Of a stretch of 64,000 nt of DNA, positions 52,810-63,844 are shown piece by piece. The DNA is from Rodentibacter ratti (GTDB lineage Bacteria; Pseudomonadota; Gammaproteobacteria; Enterobacterales; Pasteurellaceae), in assembly GCF_002000485.1 (NCBI RefSeq), contig NZ_MLAJ01000003.1, positions 180,938 through 244,937 of the forward strand. Reading direction: 5' to 3'. Within the stretch, counting starts at the first letter, position 1, and every line of letters begins with the position of its first letter. Under the pieces are notes generated by a model. The model saw only the letters and a program-made list of their open reading frames with translations, was not told where the DNA came from and did no database searches. Position numbers and translations under genes: made by a program.

Positions 52810-52825
52810 CTTAACCTTTGCTTAA
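52810..52825 (+). promoter_or_regulatory. CTTAA-N6-CTTAA direct repeat upstream of ygiW (QseB-type site)
   Basis: CTTAA at 52810-52814 and 52821-52825 are separated by six bases, followed about eleven bases later by a TTTAAT/TAATAC -10-like element. From memory, the same repeat is the QseB-binding site at the ygiW-qseBC promoter of Aggregatibacter actinomycetemcomitans. Confidence 0.6.
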
Positions 52826-52911
52826 GATTTCTTTGTTTTAATACTCACATCGAAAGGCAAGCAAGCATTCGATACTCAATTTTATAATTATTGTATTTAG
52901 GAGAACAAACT

Positions 52912-53292
52912 ATGAAAAAATTACTTACCGTTACCACTATCGCATTATCTTCAATCGCCATTTACGGCACTGCCTTAGCGCAAGGATTTAACAACGGCGC
53001 ATCACAGATGCAAGGTTTCGTTGATGAAAATGCGATTGTTAAAACCGTTTCCGATGCACTAAAAGCCAACGATGACACGCCCGTTCGTTTAGAAGGGAAA
53101 ATTGTAAAACAATTGGGTAAAAAAGACTTTATTTTTAAGGACAACAGCGGTCAAGAAATTCAAATTGAAATCGATAAAAAAGCATGGAACGGCGTCACCG
53201 TAAATCCTCAAGATCAGATCCAAATCATCGGTAAAGTGGATAAAGAATGGAACAACACGGAAATCGATGTAAAACAAGTGATTAAAAAATAA
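52912..53292 (+). CDS. ygiW: YgiW/BOF family periplasmic OB-fold protein
   Basis: ATG at 52912 follows AGGAG at seven bases and gives 126 residues. An upstream in-frame TTG at 52891 is less likely. It has a signal peptide cleaved after ALAQ or so (about residue 23), then a BOF domain (VRLEGKIVKQLGKKDFIFKDNSGQEIQIEIDKKAW...). YgiW-type proteins are periplasmic stress-tolerance proteins, and in related species are co-transcribed with qseBC. Those genes are not adjacent here. Confidence 0.85.
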   Translation: MKKLLTVTTIALSSIAIYGTALAQGFNNGASQMQGFVDENAIVKTVSDALKANDDTPVRLEGKIVKQLGKKDFIFKDNSGQEIQIEIDKKAWNGVTVNPQDQIQIIGKVDKEWNNTEIDVKQVIKK

Positions 53293-53302
53293 TGATAAAA
53301 CC

Positions 53303-53326
53303 AACCGCACTTTACAAAGTGCGGTT
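53303..53326. repeat. Inverted uptake-sequence pair after ygiW
   Basis: AACCGCACTTT and AAAGTGCGGTT meet with only two bases between them, a near-perfect palindrome between ygiW and the next gene. Confidence 0.8.
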
Positions 53327-53359
53327 AATAATAAAGCTATTTTTACACAAGGAGAAAAA

Positions 53360-53911
53360 ATGGAAAATTTATCAAACATGAGCGATTTAATGCAACGAAT
53401 TGATCAACTTAAACTCGCAGCAACCGCAGAACAAGAGGAATTGGCGAAATCTTTAAAAGAACAAATCACGCAAGGCGAACAAATTCAGGCTACATTACAA
53501 CAAAGCAGCCAACAGTTGTCGGTACAAATGGAATATGGCACATCGGTATTAGCAGATTTAGAGCATGATTTAGCCCTTGATTTCAGCCAAGAAATAGCCG
53601 AATTTGAACAGGCTTATCAAAACGAAAATGCCGATAAACAGGCATTAATGCAAAATTTAGAAAAATCCGTACAAGAAAAAATAACCTTCCGATTAAATGA
53701 ACTAAAAGCGAAAACCGACATTGCATCACAAGAGTTAGAGGCTGTCAGCCGACACATTCAACAATTATTTGGTGCGGAAAAAGCAACAAAACCCGGCTTA
53801 TTGGCAAAATTTAAACGCCATATTTACCAACGTTTCGGTAAACAAATCACCGCCTCAAAAGAATGTTTGGCAAAACAACTTGAGCGTGGCGCAATCAAAT
53901 TACGGGCGTAG
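53360..53911 (+). CDS. Coiled-coil protein of unknown function
   Basis: The 183-residue protein follows a strong AGGAG ribosome binding site. It is Gln/Glu/Ala-rich with long predicted helices (about 5-70 and 80-130) and a basic C-terminal third (AKFKRHIYQRFGKQ). There is no signal peptide or membrane segment. I recognise no family. The phase of hydrophobic residues suggests coiled coils and oligomerisation. It lies after ygiW on the same strand but is separated by an uptake-sequence hairpin. Confidence 0.65.
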   Translation: MENLSNMSDLMQRIDQLKLAATAEQEELAKSLKEQITQGEQIQATLQQSSQQLSVQMEYGTSVLADLEHDLALDFSQEIAEFEQAYQNENADKQALMQNLEKSVQEKITFRLNELKAKTDIASQELEAVSRHIQQLFGAEKATKPGLLAKFKRHIYQRFGKQITASKECLAKQLERGAIKLRA

Positions 53912-53970
53912 TTTTACCGATTGCCATAAAATGTAGAAGAGCAAACTATATTCCGATAAATCACAGTAAA

Positions 53971-53999
53971 AAAATCTACCTTCATAGAAGGTGGATTTT
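53971..53999. terminator. Bidirectional terminator
   Basis: AAAATCTACCTTC and GAAGGTGGATTTT (one mismatch) with a three-base loop, between the convergent coiled-coil and XRE genes. Its 3' arm abuts the XRE stop codon. Confidence 0.75.
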
Positions 54000-54400
54000 C
54001 ATTTTTTTAGGGATTCAATCAGTTGATTTAGAAGAGCGAGTTCACGTTTTTGGCTTTCGATAATATCTTCTTTGTGAGCCAATAATTCGTCTTTATGAAA
54101 AATAATTTGTTGTAGACGTTGGACTTCGTCACTACCATTTCCAAGAGAAATAAAAGAATTAGTCAGATTGTTATCCGTATTGTTGATATATATTTTTCCC
54201 TCTTCCCCATACGCCAATAATTCACAAATATCCATATCGAATACTTCGGCAATTTGCTCAATACGAGGTAAATTAGAAATGGTCTCACCTCGTTCAATTT
54301 TGGCATAACCCTTGGTTGTCATGCTTAATTTTTGAGCCATTTCTTCTTGTGTCCATTGACGATCTTCTCTGAGTAGTTTGATTTTTTCATTTACTTTCAT
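53999..54400 (-). CDS. XRE-family HTH regulator with coiled-coil tail
   Basis: I start at ATG 54400 (MKVNEKIKLLREDRQWTQEEMAQKL), giving 133 residues; an earlier start adds four codons. The helix-turn-helix is at about 1-60 (WTQEEMAQKLSMTTKGYAKIERG). The C-terminal half has a polar region and a coiled coil (QRLQQIIFHKDELLAHKEDI). It resembles the small regulators found in accessory cassettes. It is divergent from a DUF805 gene and is a candidate regulator of it. Confidence 0.8.
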   Translation of the reverse strand: MKVNEKIKLLREDRQWTQEEMAQKLSMTTKGYAKIERGETISNLPRIEQIAEVFDMDICELLAYGEEGKIYINNTDNNLTNSFISLGNGSDEVQRLQQIIFHKDELLAHKEDIIESQKRELALLNQLIESLKK

Positions 54401-54530
54401 ATTGCACCACAACTATTGGGGTAAAGGATCTTAACTGGGGAGGTAAAGGATAAATTCTGTGGATTGTAGCATTTTTTAAAGCCCTTTAAAATAAACCCAC
54501 TTTTTAACCAACCTTTTATGGAGATTTTAT

Positions 54531-54893
54531 ATGAATTGGTATCTTTCGGTACTAAAAAATTATGCAACCTTTAGTGGTCGGGCAAGACGTAAAGAATATT
54601 GGATGTTTTGTTTATTCAGTTTCATTATTTCTATCGCCTTGTCAATTCTTGATGGTATTTTCGGTTTAATTAATTATGAAACCGGTTTAGGTGTTCTAAG
54701 CGGATTATATACCCTCGCAGTATTTATTCCGGCTCTTGCAGTTTCAGTTAGACGTTTACATGATACCAATAGAAGCGGTTGGTGGTTATTAATTAATTTT
54801 ATTCCATTAGTTGGCTTCATTATTTTCCTCGTCTTTATGTGCCTTGATAGTAAAACGGGCGATAACAAATACGGCGCTTACCCTAAAGGATAA
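54531..54893 (+). CDS. DUF805 family membrane protein
   Basis: The 120-residue protein has the family signatures FSGRARRKEYWMF near residues 15-27, ALAVSVRRLHDTNRSGWW in the middle and the D.KTGDNKYG end. It has about four hydrophobic segments. Function unknown; family members are widespread and often carried by mobile or accessory loci. A lipoprotein gene follows immediately. Confidence 0.9.
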   Translation: MNWYLSVLKNYATFSGRARRKEYWMFCLFSFIISIALSILDGIFGLINYETGLGVLSGLYTLAVFIPALAVSVRRLHDTNRSGWWLLINFIPLVGFIIFLVFMCLDSKTGDNKYGAYPKG

Positions 54894-54897
54894 TATC

Positions 54898-55230
54898 ATG
54901 AAAAAATTAACATTTTTGGTTTCTACTGTTATAGCGACTTTTTTATTATCCGGCTGCTTAACACAAGATCTTCCTAAATGTGATGAGAAGGATGTTAAAT
55001 CCCTTCTAACTCAAATTATCAATGAGTCTCTTGAAGAGAACGGCGAGGAAGCGAAGTTTATTTCCAGTAAGAATATTATTGAAAAAGGTCTTAATAAAGA
55101 AAGTAAAATTAGAGTATGCTCCGCTGATATAATGTATTCTGACGCAACGGAAGAAACTCTTATCTACAATATAAGATGGCAGAATGAGAAGAAAAGTATT
55201 TATGAGGTAGGTATCGTTGATAGCGAATAG
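54898..55230 (+). CDS. Small lipoprotein with two additional cysteines
   Basis: ATG at 54898, after AAGGA, starts a 110-residue protein; the open frame further upstream lies within the DUF805 gene. Lipobox L-S-G-C places the acylated Cys at 20. Two more Cys are at 28 (LPKCDEKD) and 74 (RVCSADI). The mature domain looks like helix then beta strands. I recognise no named family. It shares its layout with the next gene product. Confidence 0.7.
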   Translation: MKKLTFLVSTVIATFLLSGCLTQDLPKCDEKDVKSLLTQIINESLEENGEEAKFISSKNIIEKGLNKESKIRVCSADIMYSDATEETLIYNIRWQNEKKSIYEVGIVDSE

Positions 55231-55242
55231 TGAGTGGCTAAA

Positions 55243-55638
55243 ATGAAGAAAATATTACTCCTTATATTGTGTTTATTTTCTATTTATTCGCACGCAGAAT
55301 CTAGTATTTCAGGCTATCTGAATAACCTCCCTAGAAAATGTCACCCCAAACATATTATAAGGGAAATTCCTTTTGTAGAACCAAATTGGCTTGAATTGGA
55401 GTTCAGACAACAGTTTACTGAAAGTTACATAAACAACTATTCTCATTACATGCCTTTGGAAGTCATTGATGTAAAAAATGTTGAAACTGTTAAAAGAGGA
55501 GATAATCAATTAGTTTGTCGAGCATCTTTAATAACAGACAAAGGTGCACGACCTTATACGATTACATTCAGTGAAAATTCTGTTGGGCAAATTATTGTCA
55601 GTCATAATATATATTCTGATTTCAATAAGCTGAAATAA
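55243..55638 (+). CDS. Small exported protein with the same two-cysteine layout
   Basis: I start at ATG 55243 (MKKILLLILCLFSIYSHA); an upstream GTG at 55234 is possible. The product has 131 residues with a cleavable signal ending SHA-ES. Cys33 (LPRKCHPKH) and Cys92 (LVCRASL) correspond in context to Cys28 and Cys74 of the upstream lipoprotein, followed by a strand-rich end. It lies 12 bases after that gene, so the two are likely co-transcribed. Function unknown. Confidence 0.65.
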   Translation: MKKILLLILCLFSIYSHAESSISGYLNNLPRKCHPKHIIREIPFVEPNWLELEFRQQFTESYINNYSHYMPLEVIDVKNVETVKRGDNQLVCRASLITDKGARPYTITFSENSVGQIIVSHNIYSDFNKLK

Positions 55639-55683
55639 AAAATCACCGTACTTTGCCATCAGTACAAAGTGCGGTGATTTTTT
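55637..55683. terminator. Terminator with uptake sequence after the exported-protein gene
   Basis: AAAAAATCACCGTACTTTG and CAAAGTGCGGTGATTTTTT form a long stem with one mismatch (T against G) around a nine-base loop. One arm carries AAGTGCGGT; T runs lie on both sides. Confidence 0.8.
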
Positions 55684-55730
55684 GAGGCTTTTTTAAGTAA
55701 AATTTAAAGTTAAATTTTCTCGATTAAGCA

Positions 55731-57823
<2,093 letters not shown>

Positions 57824-57839
57824 GAAAAATTAATCTGTT

Positions 57840-58790
57840 TTATACACGCGCAAGGTAACGTTGCTCTTGGTAATCATCAAAGATTTGTTCATCTTCGGTG
57901 AGTACTGTTCCGCCTAAATCGTCTGCGAGGGTTTTAGCCGCACGGATCATTAATTTGAGATTGGCGAGATCGCTACCCGGAGAAGGCAATTTCATAAATA
58001 GCACTACACCAATGGTGGTAAATTCCGTGTTATATGGGTTAAAACCACCATCGTCCTGTAAATTCGCTACGCTAAATAACGTTGGACTTGCCACACTTAA
58101 ATCAAAATGGCGGTGATACATATTGTGTTCACCAAAGATAAATCCCAAGTTTTCGAGGAATTGTATTAATCTTAAACCATTAAATTCACGATACTGTGGC
58201 GAAACAACATAAAGTTGAATATAACCGGAAGTTTGTTTCTCCGTATTTTTTTCCTGTACTCGTGCTTCATTAAAATGCACGGTGGATTTTACCTCATCCA
58301 ATTCCCCTAATGACATTTGCGAAAGTTGTTCCCGCAACTCAGGCGAAGAAGAATTAATCCCTTCAAATTCACCGGCTTGCATCTCCAGTTGTTCAAGTGT
58401 CATATTAGCAGGATTGGGCTTAGACGCTGCCGGATTCATATCATATTCCACTCGAATGGGTTCGCGTATCGGTTCTGCATTTGGAATAGAAATTTTAATA
58501 TCATCAACCGTACGCTCAGTTTCACGGTAATCCACCGGTGAGGTTGATTGATGTTGTTCAAAGGATTGTTGTACCTTTTGAGAAACCACAGACGAAGTCG
58601 TATCTTGAATCACCGATTCAGATAATGTTTGTTGTTCCCGACCATACTGTTCTTGAGTAAAAGTGCGGTTAAATGTTGCCGAGTTTTTAAAATATTTTGA
58701 TTTCTCACGGTGATTTGACCATAATCCGTGTGCAACCAGGGCAACAAGTGCCAGCACCCCTAAAATAATCAAAATTGTATTCAGATCCAT
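57840..58790 (-). CDS. zipA: Cell division protein ZipA
   Basis: The 316-residue protein has an N-terminal membrane anchor (MDLNTILIILGVLALVALVA), a long polar Gln/Ser/Thr/Glu linker (about 30-185) and the C-terminal FtsZ-binding domain (about 190-316: GYIQLYVVSPQYREFNGLRL and FMKLPSPGSDLANLKLMI). ZipA tethers the Z ring to the inner membrane. It is divergent from cysZ. Confidence 0.94.
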   Translation of the reverse strand: MDLNTILIILGVLALVALVAHGLWSNHREKSKYFKNSATFNRTFTQEQYGREQQTLSESVIQDTTSSVVSQKVQQSFEQHQSTSPVDYRETERTVDDIKISIPNAEPIREPIRVEYDMNPAASKPNPANMTLEQLEMQAGEFEGINSSSPELREQLSQMSLGELDEVKSTVHFNEARVQEKNTEKQTSGYIQLYVVSPQYREFNGLRLIQFLENLGFIFGEHNMYHRHFDLSVASPTLFSVANLQDDGGFNPYNTEFTTIGVVLFMKLPSPGSDLANLKLMIRAAKTLADDLGGTVLTEDEQIFDDYQEQRYLARV

Positions 58791-58936
58791 TTTTGCTCCT
58801 TACAGGCAATAAAACTGACTAATGCTACCATATTTTAAAGGGTGAAAAAACAGAACTCATAGGGAATTTAACGGTAAAAACACTGTCAGAATCAAGCGCT
58901 CTTCTTGAGCTTATGGATACATCAAAAGGAAAAACA

Positions 58937-59785
58937 ATGATTAATCAACAAGAAATCAAATCGGGATTCCATTATTTTGTGATGGGATGGCATTTTATTA
59001 CACAAAAAGGGCTACGCCGTTTCGTCATAATGCCTATTTTACTCAATATCCTTTTACTGACCGGTTTACTTTGGTTACTGGTTTCACAAATTAGTTCAAT
59101 GATCGATTGGATGATGACTTTCGTACCGGATTGGCTTGGTTTTCTCAGCGTGATTTTGCTTGTGTTTTCTATCGGTATGATTTTGTTATTATTTTATTTT
59201 ATGTTTACCACACTGTCCGGTTTTATTGCCGCCCCGTTTAATGGGTTACTGGCAGAGAAATTGGAAAAAATGCTGACGGGAGAAGCGATTAATGATGATA
59301 ACTGGCTAGATGTAATGAAAGATGTACCACGTATGCTACGCCGAGAGTGGCAAAAATTGTGGTATAGCCTGCCTAAAATTATCGGCTTATTCTTGCTCAG
59401 TTTTATCCCTCTTGTGGGGCAAACCATCGTGCCGGTTTTAACTTTTTTATTCACAGCGTGGATGATGGCAATTCAATATTGCGACTATCCTTTCGACAAT
59501 CATAAAATCTCTTTTAATGTCATGAAAAATGCCTTAGGCGAGCAACGCTCACAAAGCCTCACTTTCGGTGGATTGGTGACTTGTTGTACCTTTTTACCTA
59601 TCGTGAATTTAGTGATTATTCCCGTTGCTGTATGTGGTGCGACAGTGATGTGGGTAGAAAACTATCGTGATCGTTTACGCTTTGATATGAATTTTAATTA
59701 TCGCCGTGATAATCCTTCCAGAGAAATGGCGACCCGCAGTAATAGCACCGACATTCGCACAAATAATAATCAAATTGTGAAATAG
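58937..59785 (+). CDS. cysZ: Sulfate transporter CysZ
   Basis: I start at ATG 58937 ([18 protein letters not shown]), after AAGGAAAAA, giving 282 residues; the frame is open eight codons upstream. Several hydrophobic segments and CysZ signatures [28 protein letters not shown] and [15 protein letters not shown] are present. CysZ mediates sulfate uptake for assimilation and is followed by cysK about 100 bases later. Confidence 0.93.
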   Translation: MINQQEIKSGFHYFVMGWHFITQKGLRRFVIMPILLNILLLTGLLWLLVSQISSMIDWMMTFVPDWLGFLSVILLVFSIGMILLLFYFMFTTLSGFIAAPFNGLLAEKLEKMLTGEAINDDNWLDVMKDVPRMLRREWQKLWYSLPKIIGLFLLSFIPLVGQTIVPVLTFLFTAWMMAIQYCDYPFDNHKISFNVMKNALGEQRSQSLTFGGLVTCCTFLPIVNLVIIPVAVCGATVMWVENYRDRLRFDMNFNYRRDNPSREMATRSNSTDIRTNNNQIVK

Positions 59786-59887
59786 CATTTAGTTATAAAA
59801 TAGATCAAATAACTATTTTTTTAATCTCATCATAGGTGCTATAACTGCGTTATTAATAATGTTAAGTCATCTTCATAGGGGATAAAT

Positions 59888-60835
59888 ATGACAATTTATG
59901 CAGATAATTCTTATACGATTGGTAACACGCCACTTGTACGTTTAAAACACTTCGGTAATGGTAACATCGTGGCAAAAATTGAAGGAAGAAATCCAAGTTT
60001 TAGCGTGAAATGCCGTATTGGCGCCAATATGGTATGGCAAGCGGAAAAGGACGGAATCCTAACCAAAGACAAAGAAATTGTGGATGCGACCAGTGGTAAT
60101 ACCGGTATTGCGTTGGCTTATGTGGCGGCTGCCCGTGGCTATAAAATCACTCTTACCATGCCGGAAACCATGAGTTTAGAGCGTAAACGTTTATTGCGTG
60201 GTTTGGGCGTGAACCTTGTGCTCACAGAAGGGGCAAAAGGGATGAAAGGCGCAATAGCAAAAGCAGAAGAAATTGTTGCCTCTAATCCGAATCGTTATGT
60301 GATGTTAAAACAGTTTGAAAACCCGGCGAACCCACAAATCCACCGAGAAACAACCGGTGTGGAAATTTGGAAAGATACGGACGGGAAAGTTGATGTGGTG
60401 GTTGCAGGGGCCGGTACAGGGGGAACAATCACCGGTGTTTCCCGTGCTATCAAACTGGATTTTGGTAAGGCGATTACCTCTGTGGTCGTTGAGCCAAGCG
60501 AATCGCCTGTTATCACTCAAACCTTAGCGGGTGAAGAAGTCAAACCGGGCCCACACAAAATTCAAGGTATCGGTGCCGGATTTGTACCGAAAAATTTAGA
60601 TTTATCCCTCATTGATCGTGTGGAAACCGTTGATAGCGATACCGCCATCGCCACGGCACGCCGTTTAATGGCTGAAGAGGGGATCTTAGCGGGAATTTCT
60701 TCCGGTGCTGCTGTTGCCGCCACTGACCGTATTGCAAAATTACCGGAATTCAAGGATAAACTTATCGTAGTGATTCTTCCATCTGCTTCAGAACGCTATC
60801 TCAGCACTGCATTGTTTGAAGGTATTGAAGCTTAA
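59888..60835 (+). CDS. cysK: O-acetylserine sulfhydrylase A
   Basis: The 315-residue PLP enzyme has the lysine motif [14 protein letters not shown] (PLP Lys at about 41), the substrate loop TSGNTG and the [16 protein letters not shown] phosphate-binding loop. CysK makes cysteine from O-acetylserine and sulfide. With cyuA at the other end of the window this genome both makes and splits cysteine. A palindrome-like ATAACTGCGTTATT lies upstream at about 59842. Confidence 0.96.
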   Translation: MTIYADNSYTIGNTPLVRLKHFGNGNIVAKIEGRNPSFSVKCRIGANMVWQAEKDGILTKDKEIVDATSGNTGIALAYVAAARGYKITLTMPETMSLERKRLLRGLGVNLVLTEGAKGMKGAIAKAEEIVASNPNRYVMLKQFENPANPQIHRETTGVEIWKDTDGKVDVVVAGAGTGGTITGVSRAIKLDFGKAITSVVVEPSESPVITQTLAGEEVKPGPHKIQGIGAGFVPKNLDLSLIDRVETVDSDTAIATARRLMAEEGILAGISSGAAVAATDRIAKLPEFKDKLIVVILPSASERYLSTALFEGIEA

Positions 60836-60859
60836 TACAAGTCTCATCAATCACCAAAG

Positions 60860-60885
60860 TGCGGCTAAAAATAGCCGCATTTTTT
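60860..60885 (+). terminator. Terminator after cysK
   Basis: TGCGGCTA and TAGCCGCA pair over AAAA and are followed by TTTTTT. The left arm is a mutated uptake sequence (GTGCGGC). Confidence 0.8.
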
Positions 60886-60942
60886 ATGGAAGATAAAACA
60901 CACATTAGGCTATTGCCACCCTACAATTTTATAGAAAGAAAA

Positions 60943-60964
60943 ATGCCACCGAAACTGGTGGCAT
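60943..60964 (-). terminator. Terminator after hemN
   Basis: ATGCCACC and GGTGGCAT form a perfect eight-base stem with loop GAAACT; on the minus strand a T run follows. Confidence 0.8.
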
Positions 60965-60970
60965 GTAGCG

Positions 60971-62338
60971 TTAAATAATCCTTGAAAATTGTTGGCGTTT
61001 TGCAGCTGCACGAGAATAAGTATCAAAGCACAAACAAATATTCCGAATAAGCAAACGTCCTTTAGGCGAAACCTTTAGCCCTTGCTCGGTTAGACTGATT
61101 AATTCATCTTCAATCAAAGGTTGGAGCAATACTAAATCTTCAGCAAAATGCTCTCTAAACTGGAGATTATATTGTCTCTCTATTGGTTCAAAGTCTAATT
61201 TAAAATTACAAATTAACTGCTTGATAATATCCCGACGTAAGCAATCTTCTTCCGTTAATGCCAGCCCTTTATGTAATGCATTGCCACTATCTTCAACTAA
61301 AGCATAATAGGTTTTAAGATCTTTTTCATTTTGTGCATAAGTATCCCCTAACAAACTAATAGAAGAAACACCCAATCCGAGAAGATCACATTCCTCTTGT
61401 GTTGTGTAACCTTGGAAATTACGATGCAAAACGCCTTTTTCTTGTGCAATAGCCAATTCATCGTAAGGCTTTGCAAAGTGGTCCATACCTATAAATTTAT
61501 AACCCGCTTCCCCTAAGGTCTCGATTGTTTTCTGCAAAATGGTAAGTTTAGTTTCCGGCTTAGGCAATTGCTCTTCTTTAATTTTTGCTTGTCCCGGTAC
61601 ACGACTCGGCAAATGCGCATAGTTAAAAATACTTAAACGATCAGGATTTAACTCAATCACCTTTTGCAAAGTAAACATAAAACTATCTACATTTTGTAAC
61701 GGTAAACCATAAATTAAATCAAGATTTGTTGATTGAAATCCTAACTCGCGTGCACGTTTCAATAAAGCTGCAATAAAGTGTTCATCCTGTTCACGATTAA
61801 CCGCTTTTTGCACCTCTTTATTAAAATCCTGTACACCCATGCTCATTCGATTAAAACCAATCGCTCGTAAATGATCAAGCATTGAAAGTTCAATTCTACG
61901 AGGATCTATCTCAATAGAAATTTCCGCATTATCCTCAATCTTAAAATGCGTTTTTAACATTTTCATTAAACGTTCTGATTGTTCTTCACTTAAATAAGTA
62001 GGCGTGCCGCCCCCCCAGTGAATTTGTGTCACAACTCGATGTTTAAACAATTGAGCACGAGAAATTATTTCTTTTTCAAGATAATCAAGATAAATATCCG
62101 CTTTATGTTGATGACGGGTAATCACTTTATTACAAGCACAGAAATAACAAAGCTGATGGCAAAAAGGAATATGCACATAAAGAGAAAGAGGACGATTCGG
62201 ATATCGCTCAGCTGCTTTGAGGAAATCTTGGTTAGTATATTTCTCATGAAATTCTAATGCCGTCGGATAAGAGGTATAGCGAGGGCCTGATTGATTATAT
62301 TTCTGTATAAGTTCCTTATCCCAAATTATCTCTGACAT
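60971..62338 (-). CDS. hemN: Oxygen-independent coproporphyrinogen III oxidase
   Basis: The 455-residue radical SAM protein has the CxxxCxxC cluster site at Cys60, Cys64, Cys67 (HIPFCHQLCYFCACN), the IHWGGGTPTYL motif and the GLPLQNVDSF segment. It decarboxylates coproporphyrinogen III anaerobically in haem synthesis. The ATG overlaps the upstream gene stop by one base (TAATG). Confidence 0.95.
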   Translation of the reverse strand: MSEIIWDKELIQKYNQSGPRYTSYPTALEFHEKYTNQDFLKAAERYPNRPLSLYVHIPFCHQLCYFCACNKVITRHQHKADIYLDYLEKEIISRAQLFKHRVVTQIHWGGGTPTYLSEEQSERLMKMLKTHFKIEDNAEISIEIDPRRIELSMLDHLRAIGFNRMSMGVQDFNKEVQKAVNREQDEHFIAALLKRARELGFQSTNLDLIYGLPLQNVDSFMFTLQKVIELNPDRLSIFNYAHLPSRVPGQAKIKEEQLPKPETKLTILQKTIETLGEAGYKFIGMDHFAKPYDELAIAQEKGVLHRNFQGYTTQEECDLLGLGVSSISLLGDTYAQNEKDLKTYYALVEDSGNALHKGLALTEEDCLRRDIIKQLICNFKLDFEPIERQYNLQFREHFAEDLVLLQPLIEDELISLTEQGLKVSPKGRLLIRNICLCFDTYSRAAAKRQQFSRII

Positions 62339-62784
62339 TAAATATCTCCTAATTTTTTTATATCATCAAGTAATTTACCTAACTCTTCCACAATAGCTTG
62401 CTCAAACTTCGCCTCAGCGCTTTCCCGTTCAACATCAAGACGCATTCTTTCTTGTTTTCCTAGCTTTTTTCGAGCTTCATGGGTTGGCATATCTCTGACA
62501 ATGTCATAAAGCTGCAGCATTGCCGGGTAAGGTTGCAAATTTTTGCCAAATGGCATCAATAACATTGTAAGGCGAATTACACCTTCAGAATGGTTGCATT
62601 CTTTACTTTTCATCGCTCTTGCAATAATTTCGATACTTTCCTTTAACCGAGTTGTTCTGTGCATTTTAGCCTGTAAAAAAGCTTGTTTTTGCTGTTTCAC
62701 TTGCTTCAATAAACGTAGTGCATACCAAGACAATACGGCAATAATAAGAGCGCCAAATAAACCTAAAATAACTATCCAAATCAT
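62338..62784 (-). CDS. DUF2489-like protein, membrane-anchored
   Basis: The 148-residue protein has one N-terminal hydrophobic segment (about 3-23) followed by a charged, helix-rich cytoplasmic part (RLKESIEIIARAMKSKECNHSEGVIRLTMLL). It fits DUF2489, found between yihI and hemN in many gammaproteobacteria. Function unknown. It overlaps hemN by one base and starts three bases after the yihI stop. Confidence 0.8.
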   Translation of the reverse strand: MIWIVILGLFGALIIAVLSWYALRLLKQVKQQKQAFLQAKMHRTTRLKESIEIIARAMKSKECNHSEGVIRLTMLLMPFGKNLQPYPAMLQLYDIVRDMPTHEARKKLGKQERMRLDVERESAEAKFEQAIVEELGKLLDDIKKLGDI

Positions 62785-62787
62785 CTT

Positions 62788-63345
62788 TTATCTAAATTGC
62801 TCAATATTAATTTTCTCAAAAGTGCGGTATAAATCATCGTCGTTTTCTTCTTCGTCTTCAATACCGAGTTCTTCCATTAATTCTGCAATACGATCCAAAC
62901 ATTCATCAACAAATTGTTGATCTGCTTTACTGATAGTTTTACCTTCCTCCAACATATCCAACAATTCATTAAGAATCTCATTATTTTCCAGACTCTCCAA
63001 CTCTTTCATTGGATCTGGTTTCTTCACAGATTCTAATACAGGAATAATTTGACCTTTTTCCGGTTTATTCACAAATTCCACAATTAAAGGAATTTTTTTC
63101 TTACTCCCAATTTTTGGATCTTTAATTTCTTGTTGAAGTTTATTTGATTTATTTTCCACTGCACTATGACGTGATCCGGAGGCTAAACCTTTATGTTTAC
63201 GCTTTTTCTTATCCTCACGGGCTTTCGCATCAAGCTCATAGCGGGTCATTTTTTTACCTGAACGTTTTGGCATCTCCGGCTTTTTATCTGCTTTGCGGGT
63301 TGGCATAACATCAGTAATTCGGCGTGTTTTTTTCTTACGAGCCAT
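62788..63345 (-). CDS. yihI: GTPase-activating protein YihI
   Basis: The 185-residue protein has a very basic N-terminal half ([43 protein letters not shown]) and an acidic C-terminal half ([18 protein letters not shown]), the YihI layout. YihI stimulates the GTPase Der and thereby tunes 50S ribosome assembly. It is the first gene of the yihI-DUF2489-hemN operon. Confidence 0.9.
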   Translation of the reverse strand: MARKKKTRRITDVMPTRKADKKPEMPKRSGKKMTRYELDAKAREDKKKRKHKGLASGSRHSAVENKSNKLQQEIKDPKIGSKKKIPLIVEFVNKPEKGQIIPVLESVKKPDPMKELESLENNEILNELLDMLEEGKTISKADQQFVDECLDRIAELMEELGIEDEEENDDDLYRTFEKINIEQFR

Positions 63346-63632
63346 TAGGGATTTATCCTTCTAATAAAATTTGGTGGATTGTACCACTTGAGTAAGTTTT
63401 TCTCATTAATAAATGATAACTTATTCCTATTCTTTTAATATTCAATTTTTCCTATTAAAAATCCTTATTTAGCAATGCTGAAGTGATCGATAAATAAAAC
63501 TAAGAAAAGCTATCAACAAGCTGAATTCAGTGATTAAAAGTGCGGTCTCTTTTTGTGGAGTTTTTTTATGATTTAAATAATAGTCGATATCGTTGGTTAG
63601 GATTAGTTTCTAGGCTTTGTAGATTATAACCA
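63346..63632. other. Intergenic region upstream of yihI
   Basis: About 290 AT-rich bases between yihI and the rRNA operon end. I see one uptake sequence (AAGTGCGGT near 63538-63546) and no credible gene. It should hold the yihI promoter. Confidence 0.6.
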
Positions 63633-63666
63633 AAAACAAAATCCCCCGAACCTTTCGGCTCAGGGG
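63633..63666 (-). terminator. Distal terminator of the rRNA operon
   Basis: On the minus strand the RNA forms CCCCUGAGCC-GAAA-GGUUCGGGGG, a ten-base stem with two G-U pairs that only closes well in this orientation, followed by AUUUUGUUUUU. Confidence 0.85.
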
Positions 63667-63686
63667 AGGATTCTATATCATAAATA

Positions 63687-63718
63687 TAAAAAATCCCAAA
63701 GCCTATCAACTTCGGGAT
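63687..63718 (-). terminator. Proximal terminator of the rRNA operon
   Basis: AUCCCGAAG and CUUUGGGAU pair on the minus-strand RNA with an eight-base loop and a U6 run, ten bases after the 5S gene. Tandem terminators are usual for rRNA operons. Confidence 0.8.
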
Positions 63719-63728
63719 TAAAATAAAA

Positions 63729-63844
63729 ACCTGGCGGTGCCCTACTCTCACATGGGGAAGCCCCACACTACCATCGGCATTACAGCGTTTCACTTCTGAG
63801 TTCGGAATGGATTCAGGTGGGTCCACTGCACTCTCGCCGCCAAG
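63729..63844 (-). rRNA. rrf: 5S ribosomal RNA
   Basis: The minus-strand sequence reads TTGGCGGCGAGAGTGCAGTG at the 5' end, then the conserved CCGAACTCAGAAGTGAAACG and GCCGATGGTAGTGTGGGG blocks, and ends GGGCACCGCCAGG. The ends pair as helix I. Length about 115 bases. Boundaries are approximate by a few bases. It closes an rRNA operon entering from the right edge. Confidence 0.97.

Noticed and set aside
59842..59855. Palindrome ATAACTGCGTTATT upstream of cysK as a regulator site
   Set aside because: Too short and imperfect to assign to CysB or IscR; noted only in the cysK entry.
63566..63826. Open frame of 86 codons on the minus strand at the end of the window
   Set aside because: It runs antisense-free through the 5S rRNA and its terminators; the RNA gene explains the sequence.
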